Made by a program: the position numbers and the translations under genes
Assembly (NCBI GenBank): GCA_001784175.1
Contig: MFPR01000017.1
Location: forward strand, 150,975 to 214,974
Length of the DNA: 64,000 nt
Source of the DNA: Candidatus Lindowbacteria bacterium RIFCSPLOWO2_12_FULL_62_27
Lineage (GTDB): Bacteria; Lindowbacteria; 2-12-FULL-62-27
Direction: 5' to 3'
In this document: positions 35,794-44,130 of the stretch, in pieces
Layout of the letters: every line of letters begins with the position of its first letter
How positions within the stretch are numbered: the first letter of the stretch is position 1
The notes under the pieces: generated by a model
Seen by the model: only the letters and a program-made list of their open reading frames with translations
Told to the model about the DNA's origin: nothing
The model's database searches: none

Positions 35794-36663
35794 TCAGCGG
35801 CTGCTGTAGCGGCGTTCCAGCTCGTAAAACCGGTCGAGGTCCACCATGGCGTGGAAATCGGACCATGGAAGAAGCATGTCCAAATGATCGCGCGTGGTGC
35901 CCTTCTCGCGCAGGAGCCGGAAGACGTCGGAATAGGCGCGGGCCGCCGCGTAGAGGGCGCTCAGCGGATGGACGACGAGATCGAATCCGATCTCGTGGAG
36001 TTCCTCGGGCGTCTGGAGCGGCGTTTTGCCTTTCTCGAGCATGTTGGCGACTTTGACGCCCGGGACCTCCCGGCCGATCGTTCTCATCTCGTCGACCGAG
36101 TGCGGCGCCTCGATGAAGGTCGCGTCCGCGCCCATCTCGTGCGCGCGCTGCGCCCGCCGGATGGCCTCGTCGAGGCCGAGCGGCTCGCGGGCGTCGGTGC
36201 GGGCGACGATGAAGAAATCGCCGGTCGCGCGGCCGTCGATGGCCGCCTGCAGTTTCGATTCGAATTCCTCCGGCGGGATGACTTCCTTGCCGGCCATGTG
36301 CCCGCATTTTTTGGGCCAGACCTGGTCTTCGAGAAACATGCCCGCAACCCCGGCTTGCTGGAGGCCGCGGACGGTGTGAATCACGTTCAGCGCGTTGCCG
36401 TATCCGGTATCGGCGTCGACGATGAGCGGCGTCGACGGTTCGGCTGCGCAGACCCGCCGCGCGACGTCGATCATTTCTGTGGCGGTGAGGAGCCCGAAAT
36501 CGGGCGAGGCGAGGCGCGTGGCCGACATGCTGTATCCGGACGTGAAGATGACCTCAAATCCGGCGCGGACGGCGATCCGGGCGGTGAGGGGATCGAACAC
36601 GCCGGGCATGAGAAGCGGCTGCCCGGTCTGGAGTCTCTGCCGGATTCGCTCCGCGAGCGTCAT
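35794..36663 (-). CDS. Isocitrate lyase/PEP mutase superfamily enzyme
   Basis: The 289-residue alpha/beta barrel shows MPGVFDPLTARIAVRAGFEVIFTSGYSMSA (key residues shown), the metal-binding DADTGYGNALNV, the catalytic loop KKCGHMAGKEV and FIVARTDAREPLGLDEAI. KKCGH with the flanking spacing is typical of methylisocitrate lyase and oxaloacetate-acetylhydrolase-like enzymes. No prpC or prpD is nearby, so the substrate (methylisocitrate, dimethylmalate or oxaloacetate) is open. Confidence 0.88.
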   Translation of the reverse strand: MTLAERIRQRLQTGQPLLMPGVFDPLTARIAVRAGFEVIFTSGYSMSATRLASPDFGLLTATEMIDVARRVCAAEPSTPLIVDADTGYGNALNVIHTVRGLQQAGVAGMFLEDQVWPKKCGHMAGKEVIPPEEFESKLQAAIDGRATGDFFIVARTDAREPLGLDEAIRRAQRAHEMGADATFIEAPHSVDEMRTIGREVPGVKVANMLEKGKTPLQTPEELHEIGFDLVVHPLSALYAAARAYSDVFRLLREKGTTRDHLDMLLPWSDFHAMVDLDRFYELERRYSSR

Positions 36664-36722
36664 GCGGAAACGCTCGCTTAGAATGGGGGGAATGTCAAAC
36701 CCATGTTAAACTGCCGGCGCCG

Positions 36723-37106
36723 ATGGAGAGACGAACTTATTCGCGCACTGTGATTTTCGACGGCGACTGCGGGTTTTGCCGGCGGTCGATCCGGATCGGC
36801 CGGGCGCTCGACTGGTTCGGCCGGATCTGGTGGCGGGCGAGACTCGAGCCCGGGGTTCGGGAGGAATTTCCGCAGCTCAGCGACGAGGAAACCCGGAACC
36901 GGATGGTGTCGATCCTGCCGGACGGGCGGACCTTCGGTGGCTTTTACGCCGTTCGCGACATCCTGGTCCGCCTGCCGCTCACCGCGTTGCCGGCGCTCCT
37001 CCTGTACATCCCCGGCGTATCGATCGTCGGCGTGCCGGTCTACCAATGGATCGCGCGGAACCGCCACCGGTTCGGTGGGCGTCAAGACGATCAGTGCGCT
37101 ATGTGA
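36723..37106 (+). CDS. DCC-family (DUF393) thiol-disulfide oxidoreductase-like protein
   Basis: The 127-residue protein begins VIFDGDCGFCRRSIRIGRALDW, with the DxxCxxC motif that names the DCC family (DUF393). GGFYAVRDILVRLP and VYQWIARNRHRFGG follow. The thioredoxin-like fold suggests a redox role. Its 3' end overlaps the convergent luxC-like gene by eight bases. Confidence 0.85.
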   Translation: MERRTYSRTVIFDGDCGFCRRSIRIGRALDWFGRIWWRARLEPGVREEFPQLSDEETRNRMVSILPDGRTFGGFYAVRDILVRLPLTALPALLLYIPGVSIVGVPVYQWIARNRHRFGGRQDDQCAM

Positions 37107-38298
37107 CCAGGAGGCTGCGCAGGCACGGGACACCGGCGTTGCGCCACGTCAGCGGCGGGCGCTGCATGAGGCCCGGCGGGCAGAAGTAACTCGCGCCGAG
37201 TCTTCGCAGGAGCGGCTCGAGGATTTCGAGGTCGTCCACAGGCGCGGCGCCCACGCCCTGGAGGCGGCCGTCCTGCGGCTGCAGCAGGGCCGCAACTTCG
37301 GCAAGTGATCGAACCGGTTTGACGAGAATCGTGCGGCCCAGCGGAGAGGGGTGAAAGATTGGCGCGGTGTCGATCACGATTGTGTAGGCGAGCCGGTCGC
37401 CGAAGAAACAGGGCGCGCCGTGAAAGGCGTAGTCTCCGCGAAAATTCCTGATCTCACCCGCCTGCGCCACATCCATGCGGCCCGCCGGCAGGGATTCGGC
37501 GAGAAGCTGCATCTCCCCGGCGAGCATTTCGCAAAACCGCGCCGGCGCGACCGGCGCGCCGGCCGCGATAAAGGCGCAGTGTGGCGAGAGGCAGCCGGAC
37601 TGGTCGTACATCGCGACGTCGATCGCCAATCCCTTCGCCGCGTCCAGCGCGCCCGCCTCATTTTGCAGGGCGCCGTCTCTGATCACTGCCACGCTGACTT
37701 TGTGTCCATGCCCGACGACGCGCGCGCAGGGCGGCGCCGAAGCGCGGATCGCTGTGATGGTTTCGTCCGATCCATAGGCCACGACCGTGTCGGCGTTCAA
37801 GGCAGCGATATCCGAATGATCAAAATATCCGGCCTCGACGGCCGCGCCGACGTCGGGATCGACGGACCGGAGGGCGTCGGTGAAGATCGGCAGGATCGTT
37901 TTCTCATGGGACGAGCATTTGACCACGATCGGAGACTTGACGAGGAGCGAATAGACGACGCCGTTGACCGCCGGTTGAAAGATGGCGCCCGCCGCGATCA
38001 GAAGCGTCGCGCCGGGCGACCGGATCGCCGGGTCGTCGGCCGCGTCGTCGCTGCCGAGATCGTCGATGAGGACCCGGCGCATCTCGCCCGCCGTGATCTC
38101 GGAGAAGGTCCAGTCCAACGCCCGCTCGATCATCGGCGCGCTGAATCCGGACTGCGCCGCGCCCTCCCGCACGGCCCGGTGCCTCAGCGCAGACCCGGGC
38201 GCCAACAGTTCGCCCGCCGCAGCCTCAAGGCTCGCCATGATCCGGCGCACCGGAACCTGACGCAACCGCGCGCGCGCGGCCTCCCGACGTCCGGTCAA
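37099..38298 (-). CDS. LuxC-like acyl-CoA/acyl-protein reductase
   Basis: The 399-residue protein matches LuxC: PAVNGVVYSLLVKSPIVVKCSSHE, YGSDETITAIR, GHGHKVSVAVI and the catalytic Cys236 in MYDQSGCLSPH, within an aldehyde-dehydrogenase-like fold. LuxC reduces an activated acyl group to an aldehyde with NADPH. It ends a four-gene minus-strand cluster: aminotransferase, QueF-like, LuxE, LuxC. There is no luciferase (luxAB), so the aldehyde is probably used by the clustered aminotransferase. The spacing to luxE is two bases. Confidence 0.85.
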   Translation of the reverse strand: MTGRREAARARLRQVPVRRIMASLEAAAGELLAPGSALRHRAVREGAAQSGFSAPMIERALDWTFSEITAGEMRRVLIDDLGSDDAADDPAIRSPGATLLIAAGAIFQPAVNGVVYSLLVKSPIVVKCSSHEKTILPIFTDALRSVDPDVGAAVEAGYFDHSDIAALNADTVVAYGSDETITAIRASAPPCARVVGHGHKVSVAVIRDGALQNEAGALDAAKGLAIDVAMYDQSGCLSPHCAFIAAGAPVAPARFCEMLAGEMQLLAESLPAGRMDVAQAGEIRNFRGDYAFHGAPCFFGDRLAYTIVIDTAPIFHPSPLGRTILVKPVRSLAEVAALLQPQDGRLQGVGAAPVDDLEILEPLLRRLGASYFCPPGLMQRPPLTWRNAGVPCLRSLLVT

Positions 38299-38300
38299 GT

Positions 38301-39404
38301 TTACTTGGGCAGCATCTCGTCGATGAGGAGGGAACAGCCGCGGGGATCGGCGCCCTTGGCCCGGCCGATGATCCTGAATCCGCCGCCTTCCTGGACGCCG
38401 ATGTCCTCGGTCTGAATCGAGACGACCGACCCGCGGTTGGCGAGGTCCGTCACGCGGATGAGTCCGGGCACGCCGGGCGCCGCCGGCTCGTCGGTCACCG
38501 GATCGATGATCCTCACGCGCACCCAGGGCGGCGGAACCTTGACCGCCGGCCCGGCCGATCCGGTTTGGATGAGCGTCCGGAGGGAGTCGTCGTAGATCTG
38601 TGAGGAAAGTTCCGTCATTCCGTACTCGTTGACGACCCAGGCCGGCGGGATCCCGAGGATGTCCCGGGCCAGTTCGTAGAAACGCTCGCGCGTGACCTCC
38701 CGGGATTTCCCCTTGTATCCGCCGGTTTCCATGATCCGGCTTCCGGCCGGCAGCGCGAATTTTATTTGTTTTTCGGCGAGCGCGTCAAAGAGGTGGACAA
38801 AGGCGAATGCCGGTCCCATCAGAATCCTCGGATCGCCGGTTTCGACCGACAGGCCCAGGTCCTCCACCAGCGCGTCGACGTTGAGCTTTCGGTCGTGGAT
38901 GTACCATTCCGCGTTGACGGCGAAGGCGTCCGCCGCGATGCGGCACATGTAGACGAGGCTTGAGTGCGGCGCCTCCTCGATCGTCGGCAGCAGTATACGC
39001 ATCGGGAGGCTCGCGCCGTCCGGCAGGACATGCCGGCCGAAATTGGGGATGGCCGACTCGTCGTAGAGCATCAGCGTATCGAGATGGTGTTTGCCGGGTT
39101 TGCCGGTGGTCGTTCCCGACGTTTCAAACACGCGGACGGTCTTGGCGGGCGAGAAGCTGGCGAGGACCGCCGCCCTGAAGGCGGTCGTGGGCGCGGCCGG
39201 GATTTTTTCCCACGAGGAGACCTGAGCCGGAGTCGTCCGCCGCAGCATGCAGAACATCCGGTACGGCGTGTTCTGGGCGAACTGGTGCGCAAAGAGTTCC
39301 ACTGCCAGGCCGTTGAACTGTTCCTCGCCGACCTCTTCCGAAAGGGACTGATGGATGAAGTCGACGATTTTCCGGTCCAGGGCCTGCGCGAAGGCGCCGT
39401 TCAT
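38301..39404 (-). CDS. LuxE-like acyl-protein synthetase (adenylate-forming)
   Basis: The 367-residue protein has the AMP-binding loop FETSGTTTGKPGKHHLD (Ser96 onward) and WVVNEYGMTELSSQIYDDS, followed by GLIRVTDLANRGSVVSIQTED, as in LuxE/PaaK-related ligases. It activates a carboxylic acid as acyl-AMP and hands it to its partner reductase. The start ATG at 39404 follows GACCCGCCGCC, with no strong ribosome-binding site; upstream frame residues are read-through of the next gene in another frame. It is coupled to LuxC. Confidence 0.88.
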   Translation of the reverse strand: MNGAFAQALDRKIVDFIHQSLSEEVGEEQFNGLAVELFAHQFAQNTPYRMFCMLRRTTPAQVSSWEKIPAAPTTAFRAAVLASFSPAKTVRVFETSGTTTGKPGKHHLDTLMLYDESAIPNFGRHVLPDGASLPMRILLPTIEEAPHSSLVYMCRIAADAFAVNAEWYIHDRKLNVDALVEDLGLSVETGDPRILMGPAFAFVHLFDALAEKQIKFALPAGSRIMETGGYKGKSREVTRERFYELARDILGIPPAWVVNEYGMTELSSQIYDDSLRTLIQTGSAGPAVKVPPPWVRVRIIDPVTDEPAAPGVPGLIRVTDLANRGSVVSIQTEDIGVQEGGGFRIIGRAKGADPRGCSLLIDEMLPK

Positions 39405-39414
39405 GGGCGGCGGG

Positions 39415-39744
39415 TCAGTATCCTTCCTCGATCTTGCACCATGCGGGAATGTGGGATGCCGTCTGGATGTCGATTTCAACGCGGAGCGCCGTGGGCTGCG
39501 CGATTTCCTTGACCGTATCGAAAATCTCCCGGGCCAGCGCCTCGGAGGACGTCTCGGCCTCGTCAAAGCCCCGGATGAAGTCTCCGAAGGACAGATATTC
39601 GATCAGCAGCGCGCCCGGCCGGTACGTCACGATGACTTCGCCGGCAAACCGCTCGTCGGTGACGGAACAGATGGTCGAAAAGGCCGACCGCAGCGCGACT
39701 TCGGATATCCCATGAACGTTGGGAAGCGTGTCGAAAGCGGACAT
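39415..39744 (-). CDS. QueF-like tunnel-fold protein with altered active site
   Basis: The 109-residue protein aligns by eye with the core of NADPH-dependent nitrile reductase QueF: FSTICSVTDERFAGEVIVTYRPG corresponds to the segment around the QueF catalytic Cys (Cys27 here), and ALRVEIDIQTASHIP to the last strands. The hallmark ESKSLKLY that binds NADPH and substrate is replaced by IEYLSFGDF. It is probably a T-fold relative with another substrate. Its place between an aminotransferase and LuxE, 6 and 10 bp away, links it to their pathway. Confidence 0.55.
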   Translation of the reverse strand: MSAFDTLPNVHGISEVALRSAFSTICSVTDERFAGEVIVTYRPGALLIEYLSFGDFIRGFDEAETSSEALAREIFDTVKEIAQPTALRVEIDIQTASHIPAWCKIEEGY

Positions 39745-39750
39745 TCGGAC

Positions 39751-41118
39751 TCAACCCTCCCGGATTTTTATTTCTGTCAGGGCATCTTCCAAGACACCGA
39801 CGCAAAAGTCAATCTCGCGTCGGCCGACCACCAGCGGCGGGGAGAGCGAAATGACATTCTGATGGATGCCCCCGCCGAGGATCATGAGCCGCCGGCGGAG
39901 CGCTTCGACGACCACGCGGCTGCACCGTTCGGGATCGGGAGTTTTCGTCCGAAGGTCCTTGACCAGCTCGATCCCCGCGATGAGCCCCTGCCCGCGAATG
40001 TCGCCGACCCCCCGCAGCCCGCCGAGCCGGCGGGCCAGTTCGGCGCGCAAATAGGACCCCATCCGCTCCGCCCGGCTGTGCAGCGAGCGCCTTATATATA
40101 TGGAGAGAGCCGCGAGTCCCATGGCACAGCCGAGGGGGTTGCCCAAGAAGGTGCTGGTGTGGATCGCCTCGCCGGCCGACCGGCCCCAGCGGCGCATGAC
40201 GGCCGGCGTGCCGATGCAGGCGGACATGGGAAACCCGCCGGTCATGCCCTTTCCGAGGCACAGGATGTCCGGCGTCACCCGTTCGTGTTCGCAGGCGAAC
40301 ATGCGGCCGGTGCGCGCAAACCCCGTGTAGATCTCGTCGGCGATCAGGAGGATCCGTTCGCGCCGGCAAAACCGGGCAAGCCTCGCCAGCCAGCCGGGCG
40401 GCGGCACAATCTCGCCGCCCCTGCCCTGGATAGGCTCAACGATCACGGCTGAAAACCGCCGGGCGCCGCCCGCCGCGCGAATTTTCCGTGCGGCGCCGTC
40501 GAGGCAGGCGATGCCGCAGCCGGGATACGCGAGTTTCAGCGGGCAGCGGTAGCAGTAGGGGTAATCGACGAAGAGCGTTTTTTTTGAAATCCTTCCGGCG
40601 AAGGGCGCTCGAAACATGCGCTGGCCGGTGACCGAGAGCGCGCCGTAGGAGAGTCCGTGGTAGCTGCCGGAGAACGCTACGAGCGCATCGCGTCCGGGCC
40701 GCGCGATCTGCGCCGTCTTGATGGCCGATTCGACGGCGTCCGATCCGTTCTGGGAGAGGATGGTTTGCGAAAGCGCGCCGGGCGCGGCGCCGGCGAGGGC
40801 CGCCAGGAATCGGGATTTGATTTCCGGCGGATGAACGTCGCCCATACCGTGAATCATGAGTCGCGTCTGGCGGCGAAGGGCGGCGATGAGCGCGGGATGG
40901 CCATGCCCAAGATTCGCGACCGCAAACGCGGCCGTCATGTCGACGTAGCGCCGTCCCCGGACGTCCCAGACGAAACACCCGGACGCTTTCCGCCAGAAGA
41001 CGGGGAAGTCTCCGGAAAAGTAAGTGACCTCGGGACACTCATGGGCCCTCAGGGCCCGTACGAGATCCTGCACATGTTTGTCCACAGAACCTTTTCGCTT
41101 GGCGGGCATCTCCGGCAT
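39751..41118 (-). CDS. Class III aminotransferase (omega-/GABA-type)
   Basis: The 455-residue fold-type I PLP enzyme shows FVWDVRGRRYVDMTAAFAVANLGHGHP, SGSYHGLSYGALS, the PLP-ring Asp261 in LLIADEIYTGFARTG and Lys290 in LCLGKGMTGGFPMSA. A cysteine set, C189-x2-C192-x8-C201-x3-C205, recalls the Cys-rich loop of GABA aminotransferases that can hold an iron-sulfur cluster. Class III enzymes move amino groups to and from terminal aldehydes, which fits the downstream LuxE/LuxC acid reductase. The start may be Met1 or Met4. Confidence 0.88.
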   Translation of the reverse strand: MPEMPAKRKGSVDKHVQDLVRALRAHECPEVTYFSGDFPVFWRKASGCFVWDVRGRRYVDMTAAFAVANLGHGHPALIAALRRQTRLMIHGMGDVHPPEIKSRFLAALAGAAPGALSQTILSQNGSDAVESAIKTAQIARPGRDALVAFSGSYHGLSYGALSVTGQRMFRAPFAGRISKKTLFVDYPYCYRCPLKLAYPGCGIACLDGAARKIRAAGGARRFSAVIVEPIQGRGGEIVPPPGWLARLARFCRRERILLIADEIYTGFARTGRMFACEHERVTPDILCLGKGMTGGFPMSACIGTPAVMRRWGRSAGEAIHTSTFLGNPLGCAMGLAALSIYIRRSLHSRAERMGSYLRAELARRLGGLRGVGDIRGQGLIAGIELVKDLRTKTPDPERCSRVVVEALRRRLMILGGGIHQNVISLSPPLVVGRREIDFCVGVLEDALTEIKIREG

Positions 41119-41199
41119 GGTATGTTGTCCCTTCCGAGGCAGTCAACGGCGCGCGCCGTGCTTGAAAATAGGGCTAAACGACAGTAAACTCCCTGTGGT

Positions 41200-42558
41200 A
41201 TGAGCCGAAAGACTGTACATATCGACAAGGTTGAACAGGGGATGAAGCTTGCGTCCGCTGTCGTGACCGTATCGGGTCAGCGGCTGATGGCGGCCGGCGC
41301 GGTTCTGGACGGCGAAAACATCGGGCTTCTGAAGAAGGCGGGCATCCGGTACGTCCAAATTTACGAGACCGCCTATCAGGAATCGATCGACGAGAGCGTA
41401 TTCAAGGATGTTCTGAAGCGAATGGCCGAGCGCGCCGGCGCCCCCGTTCCGCCGTTGCCCCCGGTTGCGCCGCCTGCGCCGCCGCCTCCCGCCCCCGCGG
41501 CCTTGCCGGGCGATGAGGGCCTCAAGCGCGAGGAAGCCAGGAAAACGGCGGAGAGCCTGCGGGCGAAGCTTCAGGAGGACCGCGCGCGATACGCGCAGGA
41601 ATTCGGCGAGCGATACACGACGATCTCCTACACGCTGGGCGACCCGATCCCGAGGGCGCCGGCCACGCCGGACGCGGCGTTTGTGGATCTGCTCAACGTT
41701 CTGGTGCGGAACATGACCGACAAATTGATATTCGAGCGCCGGATCGACGAAGACACGGTCCAGCTTCTGGTGCGGGACGTGATCACAGAATTGTCGAGCC
41801 GGGAGAACGTGATGCAGCTTCTGACGACCGCGTATTCGGTCAGCCGGTATCTGTTGTCGCACATGGTAAACGTGAGCCTGTTTTCGATGCGCGTGGCCGC
41901 AGAGATGAAGCTGAGTTCGGCCGAGGTGACCGACACGGCCATCGGCGCGGTCCTGCACGATATCGGGATGGTCCTCATTCCGGTGGGATTCTGGACCACG
42001 CGCCGGGAACTCACGCCGAACGCGCGGTCCGAGGTCCAGAAACATCCGGAACTCGGCTACCGGCTGATCCGCGAGACGCCGAACACGCGGGAGGCGTGGG
42101 CCCTGCCCGCCCTGGATCATCACGAGCGCCTGGACGGCGGGGGCTATCCCCAAGGCAAGCGTTTCGAACAGTTGTCGGTCGGCTCCCGGATCGTCCAGAT
42201 CTGCGACGTCTACGAGGCCCTGACGTCCGACCGGTCGTATCGATACGCAAAGTTTCCCGACATATCGATGAAGCACATCCTCGGGAGTCCCGACCAGTTC
42301 GACCGGGAGATCGCGCAGGTGTTTTGCAAATCCCTGGGATTTTACCCGGAAGGCTACAGCGTGAGGCTGTCGACCGGCGAGCATGCCGTGGTGCTGTCCT
42401 CGAATCCCAAGAACGTCTTCCGGCCGCTGATCCGGCTGCTGACCGATTCGAAGGGCGCCACGCTCGATCCGGACGCGCAGCTCGAGCTGGACCTGAACCA
42501 CCGGCTGGACCTGCGGATCGTCGAGATCTCGAACCGGCGGATGCCGGCCGCGTCCTGA
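41200..42558 (+). CDS. HD-GYP domain protein, intact motif
   Basis: Of 452 residues, the N-terminal 70 resemble the region preceding HD-GYP in response proteins (DKVEQGMKLASAVVTVSGQRL). A Pro/Ala linker follows near 85-105. The HD-GYP domain has His253-Asp254 (VLHDIGMV), HHERLDGGGYP at 307-317 and DVYEALTSDRSYR. It should hydrolyse cyclic di-GMP through a bimetal site. The next gene encodes a second HD-GYP protein 8 bp downstream. Confidence 0.88.
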   Translation: MSRKTVHIDKVEQGMKLASAVVTVSGQRLMAAGAVLDGENIGLLKKAGIRYVQIYETAYQESIDESVFKDVLKRMAERAGAPVPPLPPVAPPAPPPPAPAALPGDEGLKREEARKTAESLRAKLQEDRARYAQEFGERYTTISYTLGDPIPRAPATPDAAFVDLLNVLVRNMTDKLIFERRIDEDTVQLLVRDVITELSSRENVMQLLTTAYSVSRYLLSHMVNVSLFSMRVAAEMKLSSAEVTDTAIGAVLHDIGMVLIPVGFWTTRRELTPNARSEVQKHPELGYRLIRETPNTREAWALPALDHHERLDGGGYPQGKRFEQLSVGSRIVQICDVYEALTSDRSYRYAKFPDISMKHILGSPDQFDREIAQVFCKSLGFYPEGYSVRLSTGEHAVVLSSNPKNVFRPLIRLLTDSKGATLDPDAQLELDLNHRLDLRIVEISNRRMPAAS

Positions 42559-42566
42559 GGCCTGAC

Positions 42567-43754
42567 GTGCCCCGATACGAAATCTACCATCTTCAGGCCA
42601 ACGTGATGTTCGACGCCCCGCTCTATACCCCCGAGAAGCTCCTCCTCATGCCCGCCCGGCGCCTCGTGACCGCCGACGATCTGGCCGCCCTCAAAAAGTG
42701 GCAGGTCGACTACGTGGAGACGTCCGGCCGGAAGCTGACGGACCAGGAAGTGGAGCGCATTCTTCAGACGATGATGGCGAAGAAGGCCTCGACGCGGGCG
42801 CTGTACGGGAAGGTCAAGGACTACGAGAAGAAGCGGGCGTTCGAGTTTTATGTGGACGCCGAGGGACTCGTGCGCACCATGTCCGAAGCGCTTTGCTCCG
42901 GGATGCGCGTCGATCCGGAGAAGCCGCGGGGTCTGGTGAGGCGGCTGGTCGAGGAGATCCGCCGCAGCCGCGACATTTATTTGAACATCATTCACAACGA
43001 TTACGGCAAGGAGGAGCACCTGGTGTTTCACATGCTCAACAACATGGTCCTGTGCCTGACGATCGGCGTCTCGTCCAACATGCGCGAGGAGGATCTGCTG
43101 ACCCTCGGCCTCGGCGCCTTTTTCGCCGACATCGGGATGCTCAAGGTTCCCAAGCACGTCCGGGACAAGACGCGGGAGCTGACGGAATCGGACCTTTCCA
43201 TGATCCGCAAGCATCCGCTCGAAAGCGAGAAGATCCTGAACCGGTGGATTGAAGATTACGACGACGCGGTCATCCGGATGGCGGTCGAGCATCATGAGAA
43301 CGTCGACGGCAGCGGTTATCCGTACGGCAAGAAATCGCACGAGATCCACAGCCACGCCAAGATTCTCGCACTGGCCGACGTTTACAACGCCATGACCAAG
43401 AAACGGACCTACCGGGAGGGCAAGGCGGCGGTGTCGGCGATGAAGGAGCTCCTGCTCATGAAGGACAAAAAATTCGACGCCGCCATCCTGAAGACCTTTC
43501 TCGGCGTCATGTCGGTCTTCCCGGTCGGCACGATCATCAAGCTGTCGGACGGGACGTTCGCGCTCGTGGTGCGCCCGAACGTCGGCATGCCGCTTCAGCC
43601 GATCGTCAAGGTTTTGTTCGACGCCGAGGGCAAGCGCCTGGAGCAGCCGGTGCTGGTCGATTTGAGGAGCGAGTCGCCGCAAGACGGCGTGAAGATCGTG
43701 GGTCCGGTGGATCCGGCGTCGCTTCCCAGGATTGACATTGTCGACGAGCTCTGA
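42567..43754 (+). CDS. HD-GYP domain protein with degenerate HD motif
   Basis: The 395-residue paralogue of the preceding protein starts at GTG 42567 after a GAGG; its N-terminus (YEIYHLQANVMFDAPLYTPE) parallels its neighbour. The HD doublet is replaced by Ala187-Asp188 (AFFADIGML). HHENVDGSGYP at 242-252 and DVYNAMTKKRTYR remain. Loss of this metal-ligand histidine should impair phosphodiesterase activity, so it may be a c-di-GMP binding or regulatory partner of the intact copy. Confidence 0.85.
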   Translation: MPRYEIYHLQANVMFDAPLYTPEKLLLMPARRLVTADDLAALKKWQVDYVETSGRKLTDQEVERILQTMMAKKASTRALYGKVKDYEKKRAFEFYVDAEGLVRTMSEALCSGMRVDPEKPRGLVRRLVEEIRRSRDIYLNIIHNDYGKEEHLVFHMLNNMVLCLTIGVSSNMREEDLLTLGLGAFFADIGMLKVPKHVRDKTRELTESDLSMIRKHPLESEKILNRWIEDYDDAVIRMAVEHHENVDGSGYPYGKKSHEIHSHAKILALADVYNAMTKKRTYREGKAAVSAMKELLLMKDKKFDAAILKTFLGVMSVFPVGTIIKLSDGTFALVVRPNVGMPLQPIVKVLFDAEGKRLEQPVLVDLRSESPQDGVKIVGPVDPASLPRIDIVDEL

Positions 43755-44130
43755 AAGCTCGACGGCGAAGTCCGCGCCGGCCGTGGGCCGATGGGCGGAG
43801 GACACGGCGGCGGCGTTTCTCGAATCCAAAGGATGCCGCATCCTCTCGAGAAATTTCCGGACGCGCGCCGGCGAAATCGATCTCGTCGCGGAAGAGGGCG
43901 AGACGCTGGTGCTGGTCGAGGTCAAGTACCGGTCGGATGAGGCATTCGCGCCGGCCGAAGAAGCCTGGACCGCTTCGAAACGCAAGAAGGTTCTCAAGGC
44001 TGGCCGGTGGGCGGCCGCGCGGTGGGGCCGATCGAGGGCCGTGCGGTTTGACCTGATCGTTCTGGTCGGCCCGCCGGATCGGGCGGAAACCCGGCATTAT
44101 TCCAACGTGATCGAGGGCGTGGATCTTTGA
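43732..44130 (+). CDS. YraN/UPF0102 family nuclease-like protein
   Basis: The 132-residue protein has the PD-(D/E)xK core NFRTRAGEIDLVAEEGETLVLVEVKYR (catalytic EID and EVK) and WTASKRKKVLKAGRWA. YraN proteins resemble Holliday-junction resolvases but their role is unsettled. It starts at TTG 43732 inside the 3' end of the HD-GYP gene (23-base overlap) and overlaps coaX by four bases; downstream starts are possible. Confidence 0.85.
   Translation: MTLSTSSESSTAKSAPAVGRWAEDTAAAFLESKGCRILSRNFRTRAGEIDLVAEEGETLVLVEVKYRSDEAFAPAEEAWTASKRKKVLKAGRWAAARWGRSRAVRFDLIVLVGPPDRAETRHYSNVIEGVDL

Noticed and set aside
37099..39404. LuxC and LuxE as part of a bioluminescence operon
   Set aside because: No luxA, luxB, luxD or luxG gene is in the window; the neighbours are an aminotransferase and a T-fold protein.
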